Source: Endomychus coccineus
Lineage: Eukaryota; Arthropoda; Insecta; Coleoptera; Endomychidae
Reading direction: 5' to 3'
Length of the DNA: 64,000 bases
NCBI GenBank assembly: GCA_958510875.1
Contig: OY294068.1
Coordinates: 13,369,282-13,433,281 of the forward strand
This document shows positions 10,471-22,029 of the stretch, piece after piece. The first letter of the stretch is position 1. Every line of letters begins with the position of its first letter. The position numbers and the translations under genes were made by a program. Below the pieces are notes generated by a model, which was not told where the DNA came from, did not search any database, and worked only from the letters and a program-made list of their open reading frames with translations.

Positions 10471-11534
10471 TTTAAAAAATATCCTATTTAGACTGCTAGG
10501 ATCCCGAAAATACAGAATTTTTTTAGATTTTCTCAGTAAAGCGAAAAAATAGTATACGCACTTCAGAAAAGTGATTTTACTTGACTCGTAGGTATTTAAA
10601 TCATCGCTTCGTTAGGATTCAAATTTACCATACTCGTCAAGTAAAATTCCACTTTTCTGAACTTGACACATAATGTACTATTCTATATAAGTTTTGTTCC
10701 GCTTATATAATTCTAAAGTCATTTGTGAACAAAATTGGTTACATCCTGCTTAAAAAGCATATCAAAGTTTGTATTTGGGAACAAAATTTTACTGCAAAAC
10801 CTGTTATATCCTTATATGGAAGTAAATATTTTTTTTGTACTTTGTGAAGCCTTTCATTGAACTGATTGTAATTAGAAGAAGAATGAAACCATTTTTTGAA
10901 AGTATTTATCGATTTGGCTGCAAAACCGTTTATATCCATTTTGTTTTATATTGTTTTGTGAAAACTTTGACATTTTATAAAAATTGTTCCAGACATTCTA
11001 TGTACAGTGATCTCTACAATTCCACGTTTGTAATGTTTGATTGTTCCTTTAGGCCCAGAATTTTGACTCGTTTAAATATTCTGATGTAAAATTTGAGATC
11101 GACGTTTGTATACCCACTTGCAGACATATTGCAACATTGGAAACATGTCCTTCTATTAGTACAGGTTGTCCAACAAATTTTATCTTTTTCAATTTTTTCA
11201 AAGCAGACAAAGTAAATAAATATCATTTTTAACCTCCAACCCTAGACGGGTGTATTGTGAGGGGGTGGAGTTTTAGCAATAAAATATTTATGAAAGTCTC
11301 TCTTAATTTTCACAGGAGAAGGTCCCTGTAGTATTTTAAAGAAATTGAGAAACATTCTGTATATTTAAGTTGTCATCTTCACTAAAACAATTTAATTCTA
11401 GTCACTGAAAATGGAAACTTAGTTGCCGAAATAAGCAATTAGATTTCCTAAATATCAATTATTTATATGATGCTTGTCAAATTACTCATTTCCGAATTCT
11501 TCCGATGCTATTCTCATTCCTTTAATTTTTTCAG
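10471..11534. other. Remainder of gene A intron
   Basis: About 10553-10672 is an imperfect inverted repeat (TCAGAAAAGTG.TTTTACTTGAC and its inverse). Minus frames 10739-10939 and 11014-11226 are unrecognised. The intron ends in a pyrimidine tract and TTCAG at 11534. Confidence 0.4.
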
Positions 11535-11978
11535 AAGTCTAACTCAACGAAGCCAGTAAGTATGTGTTTATTAGATTGGCAGCTGTCACAATACGGATCT
11601 CCGATACTGGATTTGTCTTACTTCTTCTATGTGTGTAGTTCCAAGATGATCATGGATAATTTGAATGTCTACCTGAAGGTATACCACGACAGTTTATCTG
11701 AAATGCTCAAGGAAATGGGTTGTGATGCCGAGGAACTTTTTCCGTTAAGAGAACTCCAAACACAATGGAGAATATATTCGAAATATGGTCTTTACATGGC
11801 AATTATCATCATAAAAATTATGCTCAGTGACGTGAGTGAAGCTCCAGACTTAAATCAATTAGCGGAAAATGGGCAGAATATCCTTCGAGCTCTCGATATT
11901 GAATCCGTTCATCTTGAAGAATACAACAAGAGGCTACGTGATGTAATTATATCAATGACGAAAAACAAATTTATATAA
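11535..11978 (+). CDS. Ecdysteroid-kinase-like gene A, exon 2
   Basis: Residues 260-406 of kinase A. The acceptor TTTTTTCAG is in phase with exon 1 (phase 0). It opens KSNSTKPVSMCLLDWQ, whose Asp (residue 273) is the Mg-binding DFG-equivalent, then QYGSPILDLSYF, the conserved segment after it. The rest is the helical C-lobe. An AATAAA lies at 11982-11987, only four bases after the stop; another is near 12058. The exon is convergent with kinase B. Confidence 0.9.
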   Translation, partial: KSNSTKPVSMCLLDWQLSQYGSPILDLSYFFYVCSSKMIMDNLNVYLKVYHDSLSEMLKEMGCDAEELFPLRELQTQWRIYSKYGLYMAIIIIKIMLSDVSEAPDLNQLAENGQNILRALDIESVHLEEYNKRLRDVIISMTKNKFI

Positions 11979-11989
11979 ATGAATAAAAT

Positions 11990-13249
11990 ATGAATATCAT
12001 ATGTGTTATAAATTTTAAATGTAATATTACATCAATTAATATACCAGGTGCAGAGTCAATAAAATGTACATATTTTCGCACAATTTTATGCCAATTCCGA
12101 TTATGATTTCGTTCTTGACCAATTTCTAAAAACACAGTTTTCACTTTCTCATTCTGGCCATAACCTCTGAAGTTTTGTTCTTACATATTGTAAACTTATA
12201 CAGGTTCGGAAATTATTTATCTTGGGTATGGTGGCTTCATGAGAGCGTAAAGAATAGCTTGCTATATGATAGAGAGAGCATTACAATTTCAGGCCGGTAC
12301 AGCTCAGAACGTAGGACGTTAGTATCATACCAGCACCAGTCGGGCGAATGTGCGAGTAGCAGTTAACGCCTCGGGTGGGGTAAGGGGAGGGGCGCATAGC
12401 AGTGCGTCTCTCTTGTTTATGTGGTATTATCATATCATTGCGTTCCTTGTTGCATGTGTAGATTTATGTCTATACCCCAGAAGAATTATTTCCGATACTG
12501 TATATACCGTGAGCCAACAGCAAAATGAGTGTATAATGTTATTTGTACATTAGAAGGTTTATAAAAGGTAATGGAGATCTGTCAACGATTTTGAAATGAG
12601 GATCTGATAATCTAGTATCTTTTCCAGGAAGGCGGATTTCGCAATCCCTAATATGATGATGTCAAGTACAATTATTCCTATAAAATCTTCCATATCCATT
12701 TCCCATTTTGGTCAAATTCGTATATTTAATAATAAATATAATTTTTTTATAACAAATTAGCAAAAGACCCCGCAAATTCCTTACGGGAATTGGGTCTCAG
12801 TAGATATTTCTGAATTTTTGATATGATGTAGTCCATGTAATTCTGAACAATGTTATCATTGCGCCAACCCCCAAAAATGAACAGATTCTCTGCTAGGAGG
12901 GGTTATATTTACATTTTACTCATAATAGACTATTTATTTCTGAAGACGGGAACAATATTTTAACATGCTTCATTCTAGTTTATGTTGCATAATATGGTTC
13001 TTTCTCATAAAAAAATTTTGAAGCCCACCCTATCCCCCAAACTCCCCTTAAATAAAAAAAAATATACCTTTTTCTGGATTACTTCAAAAATCATTGGAAA
13101 ATGTTTTAATAAGCTGAAATACGGAATCCGCACTTGTATTTCAAAAATCAACTCTCCCCCCAAATGGGGGATGCACAACAAATTTTGGTGGATTCTTGTG
13201 AATTTTTGATATGATGTAGTCCATGTAATTCTGAACAAATTTTATACAT
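11990..13249. other. Intergenic, repeat-rich
   Basis: About 12270-12420 is a GC-richer patch with no recognised origin. A repeat with ATGATGTAGTCCATGTAATTC occurs at about 12820 and again at 13210, spaced about 390 bp apart, with similar flanks (CGC..ACCCC.A.AAA..AACAG). Open frames here look fortuitous. Confidence 0.4.
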
Positions 13250-13402
13250 GCGCAAACCCCGAGAAATAAACAGTTTTTCCGTATCTGTATCTTTAAGTAT
13301 ATCAATATTTATATCACCAAGAATAATATCTATTTTGTTATTGGCCTGTTGTTCCAGATCATATCAACAACGACTCATTTGTCTGAGGAGTTCTATATAT
13401 TG
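13250..13402 (-). pseudogene. LINE endonuclease fragment, downstream half
   Basis: The minus strand reads NKIDIILGDINIDILK. GDINID is the conserved GDFN-type motif of non-LTR APE endonucleases. It continues the fragment at 14499-14700, from which a DNA transposon separates it. Confidence 0.6.
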
Positions 13403-13410
13403 GTGATAAG

Positions 13411-14490
13411 TAAAACTCGGATTATAGACAAATTGCCTTTTTTTTGCCTATTTGGCCTATTCTAGGTGTTTTTTTGGACATTTTGCCATTTTTCGTAAAT
13501 TTGTGCCTTTTTTGAAATGTTATGCTACTTACCCATAATATTATTGCGATTACCTCTTCTTACTCAATGCTGTACCAGTCAATAAAATAATTTTCAGATG
13601 CTGCGGCATATAAGTTAAAAGCTGCTGTTAATTTAAAGATTATTTATCCAAATCAATTCATTGCATTTGTGTCGCCCACACGGTAAATCAAATTGCAGAA
13701 GAAATGAGAAATCTGTTTCCGTTGGTGAATGATTTTATACATTTTATTAAAAACTTTTTCTTAAAGGATCCGTTGAGGGTGCAGATATATAAAGGTGTCC
13801 CTTTGCCACCTAAACCACTAATTACAAGGTGGGGAACGTGGCTCGAAGCAGTTATCTTTTATCCTGGAACACTGCAATGAAATAAAACTAGTAATGTCAG
13901 ATTTTGATGATGATATTTCTCAAGAAATTTGAGAAGCAAAAAAAATATAAAAAAATCCGAAATTGAAACAGCAACTCGCATATACCAATGGCAATTATAA
14001 ATTAATAGTAAACACAATTACCTTATTAGAAAAACAAGAGGTAAATTTATGTGAGTCAGTTAAATTAATACATTATTTAAAGTCAAAAATTAAATCAGCA
14101 CCTGGAAGTAATGGTCAATTAATTTATAAAAAAATTAAATACGTTTTGCCAAGAATGAAGGTTTCAATGAACAAATTAATTTTAATTGATAGAGTTATAC
14201 CTATAACAGAAAATATAGAAGAGCACTTAGTTGTAGCTATTAATGATAAAATTTGGTTACAATATTCAATTATTAATTAACAATTATTTAATTATTACGT
14301 TATTAATAATATTAGTGTTAAGTTAATTCACTTTGATTAATAAATAATAACTTATTATCAATAGTTATGGTGTTAAAGGCATTTTGTCTATATTGCCTAT
14401 CTGTTAAGATTTTTGCCTTTTCCAATAAAAATCTTTGCCTATATAAGCTCCTTTTTCTTGAGTTTTGGATGCCTATAAATCCGAGCTTTA
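13411..14490 (+). mobile_element. hAT-like DNA transposon remnant
   Basis: Ends are inverted: TAAAACTCGGATTATAG at 13411 and the inverse of TAAAGCTCGGATTTATAG at 14490. Flanking 8-mers GTGATAAG and CTGATGAG match 6 of 8. Inside, frames read [20 protein letters not shown], then [20 protein letters not shown], a hAT/DUF659-type transposase block seen widely in insects. An intact-looking tail frame is at 13963-14280 (YTNGNYKLIVNTITLLEKQE...). Stops before that tail make it a pseudogene. Confidence 0.62.
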
Positions 14491-14498
14491 CTGATGAG

Positions 14499-14700
14499 CT
14501 GCTTGTGTTAAGATTTAATAAAAATTGAATGTTGATAACCGTAACGCCTGAGTTGTTGAGTTTAATACTGACAACATTAGTGACTGTAATGTTATTTTTA
14601 ACAAATATTAAAACTCCATCATTCTGATTATAATGAGCTCCAATATAGAGCTCCTTATATATAAATATTACCTTTATTATTATCATTATATATTAATACC
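14499..14700 (-). pseudogene. LINE endonuclease fragment, upstream half
   Basis: The minus strand reads YIGAHYNQNDGVLIFVKNNI, the central part of a non-LTR apurinic-type endonuclease (N.sDGv.iyv pattern). It is interrupted by the hAT-like element at 13411-14490. Confidence 0.55.
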
Positions 14701-14834
14701 TGAGTAACAATTACTTATGACTCAAAAAATTACAATATTGTTTGTTTCTGGTCCATATTCTAAGATAATTTTTTGTACTGCTGGTCACCAAGTATCATCT
14801 TCGGATGAATTATTCAATCTTACAAACTGAATCA

Positions 14835-15302
14835 TCAATTGAATAATCTGATCTGGAGAGCATCTTCTTCTACCAAATGTTTTAATGTTTGTCTAACCCT
14901 CAACATGAACGCGTCCATATCACAACCCAAATCAATGAAATCCTTCATTCCTTTTTCTCCACCCTCACCATTCATGATGGGGTTATCGGCAAGATCTGCT
15001 TTGTTGGTGAATTTGACTTTCAGTAACATGAATCCCATGAGCATGCCATACTGTGCATATTTCTTCCAGTGCTCTTTGAAAATATGCTTTGGGAACACTT
15101 TGTTCACGTCACATTTCAATTTGCTTAAACAGTCCGACAGTACCTCATAATAAATATCCCTGTAGAAGTCGAGATTGCTGAATACTTCATTGGAAGCTCC
15201 AGAGTATATAGCATAAGACAAATCTAACACCGGTGATCCAATTCGGCACATTTGCCAATCGATCAACCGCATATCCTTTAGACGTTTTGCTTCACCGTCA
15301 AC
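14835..15302 (-). CDS. Ecdysteroid-kinase-like gene B, exon 2
   Basis: The C-terminal 155 residues of kinase B. The acceptor reads ATTGTTTCAG, then VDGEAKRLKDMRLIDWQ; the Asp at residue 276 of the joined protein is the metal-binding DFG-equivalent. RIGSPVLDLSYAIYSG follows, then a helical C-lobe with KHIFKEHWKKYAQYGMLMGF, shared almost word for word with genes C and D. It is phase 0 with exon 1. It faces kinase A tail to tail, about 2.9 kb apart. Confidence 0.9.
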   Translation of the reverse strand, partial: VDGEAKRLKDMRLIDWQMCRIGSPVLDLSYAIYSGASNEVFSNLDFYRDIYYEVLSDCLSKLKCDVNKVFPKHIFKEHWKKYAQYGMLMGFMLLKVKFTNKADLADNPIMNGEGGEKGMKDFIDLGCDMDAFMLRVRQTLKHLVEEDALQIRLFN

Positions 15303-15519
15303 CTGAAACAATGTGGATTATTGATAGAAACTTAGCATTGTAGCAAATGGTGAAAATCAAATTTTTGCAATTCATTTACGAGAAGTCATGTCTTTAACGC
15401 TGATTGTTATTGGAAAAACTGGTTTACTTTAACACTGAGTGCTATGTTAAAGTATCTAAGTTATCTTCATAATTCAGAAATTTTAATTCTATATCTCTTA
15501 ATGTACTTACACGAAATTG

Positions 15520-16330
15520 TGGCCGAAGCTCGAACAGAAGATCTTGATAATTTGTTCATTTTTCCTCCTCTTTCAAGACTATGTTCTTCTCTGCCGGAAC
15601 AGAGAATTCGATGACACAGGTACATAGTCTTGGTTAGTTCATCGCAGAGGACAACGTCAGACCTATTTGCTTATATGGACTTGACGGTCGGAAAGGAGAA
15701 TTCCAGTAGATCTTGCAGTTTTCGTCTTTGTCGAGTTATGCAGCTCATCCACCGTCCATTGCAGCACTCCAAAAGAGTGAAGGACTGGAACGGCAAGCAT
15801 ATTTGTTGCAGACCCCTTGTTCTCACTCGAAAGTTCGGAAGATGCTTTCGTCGGTAAGCTGCATATTCTTGTGCACTTCCGGGGATCCTCTTTTCCTCAA
15901 ATGAAACACTGCGCACTTGTGCTATCTCAACTCCATACCCACAAATCGTGTATATTCTTGAACCACGTTGACAGCTTGATGGAGGTTTTTCTACCCAGAG
16001 GAATACTATTTCAGATCTTCCATGTAAAGTAAATGGGTGATCTGATGCCTCCGGTCATTCGATAGTTCAGAGTAATATCCACGAGTCACTCTTAACGGAA
16101 TGGAGAGCGGCAGCAGTGAAATGTTGAACAAGAGGGGACTCTAGGAGTCTTCTTAGATAACATCCCTCTGGAATGTTACCAATTCTGTGAAGACTCATTG
16201 TGATGGTGAATCGAGTCTTCCAGAGTGACCTTGCGGTAGTCAATCTAGGTCATGGAAAGGTTACGATTATGGAATCCTGAGTGATAGGTTCTCCCGACAA
16301 CCATCTATGCCCTTCTTTGCTTAAAATAGC
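15520..16330 (-). pseudogene. LINE reverse transcriptase fragment (R4/Dong-like)
   Basis: Minus strand, with frameshifts: LSPLLFNI, HLLYMEDLKLYSSG (the catalytic Y.DD block, second Asp position reading E), HQAVNVVQEYTRFVGMEL and KCAVFH. The spacing and wording resemble R4/Dong-clade RTs. It sits in the intron of kinase B, sharing its strand. No endonuclease part is seen. Confidence 0.65.
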
Positions 16331-16471
16331 AATAAGTACACAAACTGAGCTTGATGGTGAAGGGTGAAACGATAGACTCATTATTCAATTTTTTGAACAG
16401 CACTTTATGGTGCACGGAGACAACAACATAATTAAAAGTTCAACGAATTAGTAAAATTACTTTGTATTTAC

Positions 16472-17254
16472 CTCATATTTGAAGAGCATATTATTGGACC
16501 AACTATCGCCATGTAGAATACAAAAATATTTCTCTTTCATATGGAGAATGCCAAGGAAAATTTCGACACAATTCTTACAGAAATCTTCCATAATCACTTT
16601 GAATTCAGAATCAGTTTCTTCGTTCAAATTATCGCAGATCGTTTCCAACGTTCCTTGCAAAGCAAATCTAAAAGTACTTGTTTTGAGAAAACTGTCTAAC
16701 ATATCTGGCACAGTCGATTCTATCTTCAGATACTCATCGATATCTTTGTCTTTCATTGCCAGGGAAAGTGCATGGAATCTTGCGTACTCCGAGAATATGA
16801 GACTCACGTGTTCTCCATCCAATGCTTCCGTTACACTAAATAGTTCGAAATTTGATGCTTTCAAATTCTCCATGATCACATACTCGTTTTCGCTTTCCAT
16901 TGATGAAGCATAAAATTTAGGGATGGACTGGAAAGGTTTTTCACCCCCTATTTTATCCTGAAAAGCTTGCAATTTAGGATATAAGCTTTTATAGAAATTT
17001 ATTTCATTTTCAAAGATCTTTTCGATTGCAAAACTTTTTCGCATATGTTCATTACCTGCTGCAAGCTTAACGACTAGATGAACTTTTTTTCCATTATTTT
17101 TCTCACTTACTATTATAGTGATTATGTCACTAAAAAACCCATTCCCAGCTTCACTAGCTTTGTTGATTATTAGATCGTAGTCACTAAAATCATCCTCGAG
17201 TGATATGCTTTTAATAAGCGTTCTCAAATTATTGTCATCCATGGTGAATTTCAC
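16472..17254 (-). CDS. Ecdysteroid-kinase-like gene B, exon 1
   Basis: The N-terminal 261 residues of an EcKinase-family protein. Motifs: HLVVKL (Lys 63), VIMENLK at 126-132, LHGDSWSNNMLFKYE at 247-261 (catalytic loop), then donor GAG|GTAAAT. Kinases C and D start MNDLS and MDDMS, so the true start is probably the second Met (MDDNN, 17242), giving a 412-residue product; the first Met would give 416. The 1,169-bp intron is the shortest of the five. As with its paralogues, a cytosolic small-molecule kinase is expected, with the substrate unknown. Confidence 0.9.
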
Positions 17255-17341
17255 TTTTGGATTTGTAAATTAATATCAATCTTTAGGACAAGCCCATTTA
17301 CTAACTACTTTGAAAAGAACCACTATATTGAATAGTTTGTT

Positions 17342-17349
17342 CTTATATA
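17342..17349 (-). promoter_or_regulatory. Possible TATA box of kinase gene B
   Basis: TATATAAG on the minus strand, about 90-100 bp upstream of the likely ATG. It is a single-motif inference in an AT-rich background. Confidence 0.25.
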
Positions 17350-17509
17350 ATATTCAGGACTATCCTTGAGAAACATTTGTTCGCATCGTTAAAAACTTTT
17401 TTCTATTATGAATATACATCACGCAACTAGACAAAATTTACGCATAATATTCATATGATTATATTCTATCAATATTCAGTTAATTGACTCAGATTAAGAA
17501 TTAATAATG

Positions 17510-18130
17510 ATTCTTGATCCAGGTATGTATTATATATAAATTCTGGGGAAATAGATCACACTTACATATGCTTATTATTTTCGTCTTTACATACGTTTCG
17601 GTCTCACGACCATGATCAGAAGATGTATCAATGTCTAAAGCGTGATTTCTCACTAATTGTATCACAAGGCGTCCTTATCGCACTAACTTCAATTAAAAAT
17701 GCCCATGTCGCCGAAATGAACAGCAACACGAGTAATCGAAATTGTCACATATTTATGTTTCGAGGATATGAATCAAGAATCCACTGGTTAGCAATTTTCT
17801 TATAAACTTAGAAGTCATATCAAAGCACAGTATGTAATACGACTGAAGGACTCAACCAAAAATATGACGCTCGAGTATTCACTTTCGAACCAGATGTTGA
17901 AGATTTATGAGCTAATAGAAAGGGTTGTCAGGTTATTAGAAATATTGCTAAAGACGGAATTTTGCAAGGATTTTAATTAATTAAATTAGTATAAACCTGA
18001 CTCAATGATTGAATATCTGTTCTATGATTTACAGACATGGAGTCACGTTTTATGTTAATCATCTCCAAAATGGATATTTTATAATAATTGGTTTTTTTAG
18101 TTAAACTATTGAAAAATATTTAAAAAAATA
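17510..18130 (-). mobile_element. Truncated PLE with terminal repeat
   Basis: 17520-17760 is the terminal repeat; 17880-18120 matches the non-coding 3' part of the PLE at 5560-6110. On the minus strand the hammerhead core reads CTGATCA instead of CTGATGA, so it is defective. No coding sequence remains. Confidence 0.65.
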
Positions 18131-18763
18131 TTACTCTGAAACGAAAAAGAGATAATTATGTACCGATGAGTACTCATCTTACGTTGGCACAAAAAATGTA
18201 GTTTACTCATTAATTAAAATTTTCAATCATCTTCCTGATGAATTCAAACTTATAACTTCAAAAAATGCATTTAAAAAAAATTAAAATCTCACTTACTAGA
18301 AAAACCATTTTATAATCTGAATGAATATTCTGGAAGTAGTTTGAAGTGATTATCTTCAATTATTATTCTTAACTGTGATTACTCTTAGATTTATTTATTC
18401 TATAACAATGTTCATATTAAATTAAATATTTGAATGCATAACTGAGTCTGAGAACTGTGTTCTTATGGATATCATTATTGGTTTCCACTTTTTATAAAAA
18501 GTGGAAACCAATGATGATATATTATAATATGTGATTTGTTCTTTTTTCATATTTATTTATTTATTTATTTAGTATATATATGCCCAACAGGTAGACCCAA
18601 CTATAGGACAAACAATACAGAGCAACATAATATAAAGAATATCAAGAAATATGTAACAAAAATAATATCTTATAGAAATAATGAAAATAAACTAACTTTT
18701 CAAAGTACCTACATGGTGATAAATAAGCTCACCTAACCTCACTAATAAGATACTGAATACTAT
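18131..18763. other. Upstream of kinase B, nothing recognised
   Basis: About 18473-18514 is a hairpin-like inverted repeat (ATTGGTTTCCACTTTTTATA and its inverse). Otherwise AT-rich. Confidence 0.35.
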
Positions 18764-18775
18764 TGAATACTATAT

Positions 18776-19437
18776 TCAATTGTGGAAGCCGTTACTTTGT
18801 GATACTTTATCATTTTAACGAAATAATAAATAAAACTACTTTGTTTTACTGTCACTGATATTTAATATAGTCGTTACTATAGTTTCAACACTAAACGTGT
18901 CATCTTCAGACGAAAAATGAATTTAACAAATATTAAATCTACTATATATAGGTTAAAGAAGGATTTCAAACAAATTTTATTGCTATAGGAAATAGTTCTA
19001 GGAAAAACCAGAGAGGGGTAAGGTGATTAGGTAATTCCCTGAGGACATTAGAGGTGCGGGTATATTTACTAACAGACTTTAAATACTAAAATCAGGTTAT
19101 TAACACATCGAAGAGATTACTGTAATATAAATCTAGTTGATCATTTAGGATCTTATTATCATACATCTTCATTCCTTTGAAAATTTCCATTGACTCTAAT
19201 ATATTTAGTTTTGAAGTTCTATCTTGACTTCACCTTACCCCTCTCTGGTTTTTCCTAGAACTATTTCCTACAGCCATAAAATTTGTTTGAAATCCTTCTT
19301 TAACCTATATATAGTAGATTTAATATTTGTTAAATTCATTTTTCCTCTGAAGATGGCACGTTTAGTGTTGAAACTATAGTAACGACTATATTAAATATCA
19401 GTGATAGTAAAACAAAGTAGTTTTATTTATTATTTCG
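18776..19437. mobile_element. Palindromic non-autonomous PLE, second hammerhead family
   Basis: Two inverted arms of about 210 bp (18819-19026 and 19230-19437) surround a unique centre. A 12-bp direct repeat, TGAATACTATAT, lies at 18764-18775 and 19438-19449, consistent with a target-site duplication. Each arm carries a hammerhead-like sequence, the left one complete. Inverted paired terminal repeats with hammerheads are typical of Penelope-like elements; no coding sequence is left. Confidence 0.7.
18868..18916 (-). ncRNA. Hammerhead ribozyme candidate, family 2
   Basis: Minus-strand order: stem-I strand TCGT; core CTGAAGA; U; stem II GACAC/GTGTT closed by GTTTA; GAAA; a 2-bp stem III with ACTATAGT; the cleavage triplet GTA; stem-I partner ACGA. 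All invariant core residues fit a type-I hammerhead. Atypical points are a U between the core and stem II and a stem I of only 4 bp. The plus-strand arm copy (19343-19386) has one stem-I mismatch. Confidence 0.6.
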
Positions 19438-19449
19438 TGAATACTATAT

Positions 19450-19899
19450 GATTGAATTGAAATATCTTATCAACATATATGTAAACTATTGACTTCTTTT
19501 GGGCTGTAATGGCCTAATCGAATAAAGACCTATTCTATTCTATCAACATTTTTGTAATTGAATTCATGCGCGAGTCTGTGCACTACCGATTGATGATTGA
19601 TGATTGTTAATCTATCATCAAATTCAATGTTTGAACATTTTTCAATATTACCATAATGAATTTGATTATTTATTTTGTTTTACATTGTATTTTTTTTTTG
19701 AAAAGCAATACTTTCAAGGCGTCCGGTATATAAAATCATTAAAAAAAAATCGCACTGTACTGCATCCTCGAATGTTTTGTTGTTGTTGAAAGAATTGATG
19801 TTTTGAGAGACGAATTGGCAATTAAAAATGATTCACACGATTTTGTATTGAATTATAAATTCAGATATTAAAGATATTAGTTTCATACTGTCCACTTAA
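19450..19899. other. Nothing recognised
   Basis: AT-rich; the small frame at 19604-19789 has no domain. Confidence 0.3.
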
Positions 19900-20650
19900 T
19901 TATATCAAAACAGTTGTTTTATGCAAATTTTGATATTTTCCTACATTCATTATTTTCTAAAGAATTTAACAGTTATATACAAATTGTAATTTTGAATTGG
20001 CTGGCATGTTGGCACCCAATTCTAAAACAAACAGGTCTGCTACGGTCTGTGGATTTACATATGTTAAAGCGAAGATCTGCGTTAACCATTTTCCGATTTG
20101 TGTGTTTTTATATTCCATGGGCAGTCCCAAATTTTGTATTTTACGTCACCACGCTTGTACCAAATGAAATCTGGACCCCATTATTTCCGATGATGGAAAA
20201 GTTTCTATAATTGAGTTACGTGCAGCCAGCTCAAAATCGAGATCAATTGACAATTGTGGTCGAAAAGTCAGTCCGTTTTCTTGACTTGTCCGCAAAATAT
20301 AAAGTAATCTTCTTGTGTTTTAGAAGTAATTGAATACTTTGACGCTCAATAGAGTTCATTATGTATGTAACATCTCTTGTGGACAGTGTATTGAGTAGTA
20401 CAGTAGAATTTTCTACTTTTTTTCGAATAATTTTCAAAGGTTTAGTCTTGAGTTCTTCTACAGCTTTCCTTTTGCAAATATTGTTTACTTTTGTCTATTT
20501 AATTTGGAGGGTCCACACCAGCATGATTATATTCGCCTGTTTGTCTTGAAAATGTAAAATTACATCCAATGGTGTAGACTTTGGCGTTGCAGTAAGTTGC
20601 AAGTTCATTTTCTTTCTCCGGTGTACTTCAACAAAATACCTCTTTAATAT
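19900..20650 (-). pseudogene. MULE transposase fragment with FLYWCH-like finger
   Basis: The minus strand reads IGCNFTFSRQTGEYNHAG near 20580-20520, like the end of a FLYWCH zinc finger. Further on come SRFHLVQAWWRKIQNLGLPM and KWLTQIFALTYVNPQTVADL near 20180-20000, a block common in insect MULE transposases (CRFHL.Q..WRKIQ..GL). Stops occur between. The DDE core is not preserved. Confidence 0.68.
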
Positions 20651-20821
20651 TTAAAATCATTTTCGATTTGTTCTGCCCCTCGCTGGTTTATCATTCTTGT
20701 AAATTTCATCTTAGATCTACCACTTGGTACTTAAACCTTTATTATTATTATAATCTGCAATTATCTACTTAATGTCAATAAAATATTCCTTCATTGTTCA
20801 TTTAGCCGGAAAGTTTTAATA

Positions 20822-20975
20822 TGTACAGGTTATTAGGAATGTCTTTAATAGTAGACTCCCGCGGATAGCTAATGTTGAAAATTCCCGACTTCCAGATGAA
20901 TTTTGCGTCACAATAGCACGACTAGATGCCGACGTTTCGCTAACCATTACAGGTGGCTCAGTTTCAGTTCGAGCC
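20822..20975 (-). repeat. Third-family PLE-like terminal repeat, copy 2
   Basis: Shares GTAGACT.CCGCGGAT, GCGTCACAA.A.CACGACT and GACGTTTCGC.AACCATTACAGGTG with 7950-8062. The CTGAAGA core is mutated to CTGAAAC. Confidence 0.5.
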
Positions 20976-22025
20976 TCGAATCTATCCTGATGGATGTATT
21001 TATGACCCAATAATAATAATGAATAGAAAATATTCAAATATTGTTGAAATATATGGTAACTTATGAGCATTATCAGATGAAACAATAGAATTAGAATGAT
21101 GAAATCCAAATAAACACTAATTAAAAATAAATTCAACTTTTCTTGAATTTTGTAATTTTTAAAGTTATATCAACAATTATTATTACTTAATAAAAGATAA
21201 AACAAGGAATATACATTTATAATCCAAGAATTATTATGAATAAAAAATATCTAAATATCGCTACCTCTATGGTAACTTATGCATTATTATCAGAAAGAAC
21301 AATAAAATTTAAAATTCATGAATAAGTTGTTTAGTTAACATTGTATTACGTTAGTTAATTAAAATTAATAGAACTTTTAGTAAATCTTGTTATTTGACCT
21401 AGTATATTATTCATTAGTACTGAACAGAAAATAAGCAGGAACTATGTTTCTAACGCATATATCTGTGGTAACTTTATGTATCATTCATTATTAGATGAGA
21501 CAATCGAATTAGAATAATTAAAAATTCATAAATCCTGCTAATTCATTGATGAATACATATTCAGTGGTTTATTTCTAAAAAAGATGCAGATAGATTATAG
21601 AAGTCATTTAAAATTTTTTTTAAATATCTCCTGAAATAGAGTGATGCTTGGGTTTTCAATATGCTCTGAAATGCAACCTGAACAGATCTGTGATATTGGC
21701 CACAAAGAATTCAAAAGATACCTACCTTTTTTACAGCAATCAAACTTGATTGAGTTTTTCAAGTGCGAAAGAAAATAGTGCAATATTTTTAATTTTAATG
21801 GCAAAAATGTTGAAAATTTTAAGAATTAAGTTTGTTTTTTCAAGAATCAATCTATAACAGATAAGTTTACAAGAAAAAACAACAACCATATCGTGAAATA
21901 CGAACTTTAATTTTTTGAATAATTCATCATAAATATCATATATGCAAAAATCAAGTTTTTATTATCATTATTATTATTATTATTATTAAATGATAATCGG
22001 AATGATGATGAGCACCCCAAAAAAA
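20976..22025. other. AT-rich intergenic sequence
   Basis: Diverged repeats of a 'TAACTTATG.GCATTATCAGA...AACAAT..AATT' pattern occur near 21055, 21270 and 21470, about 200-220 bp apart. An ATT microsatellite lies at 21960-21990. No gene. Confidence 0.35.
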
Positions 22026-22029
22026 ACCA

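Noticed and set aside
13005..13238. Overlapping frames on both strands near 13.1 kb
   Set aside because: Purine/pyrimidine-skewed sequence with no domain; open by composition.
15630..15904. Plus-strand frames over the kinase B intron LINE
   Set aside because: Shadows of the minus-strand RT fragment.
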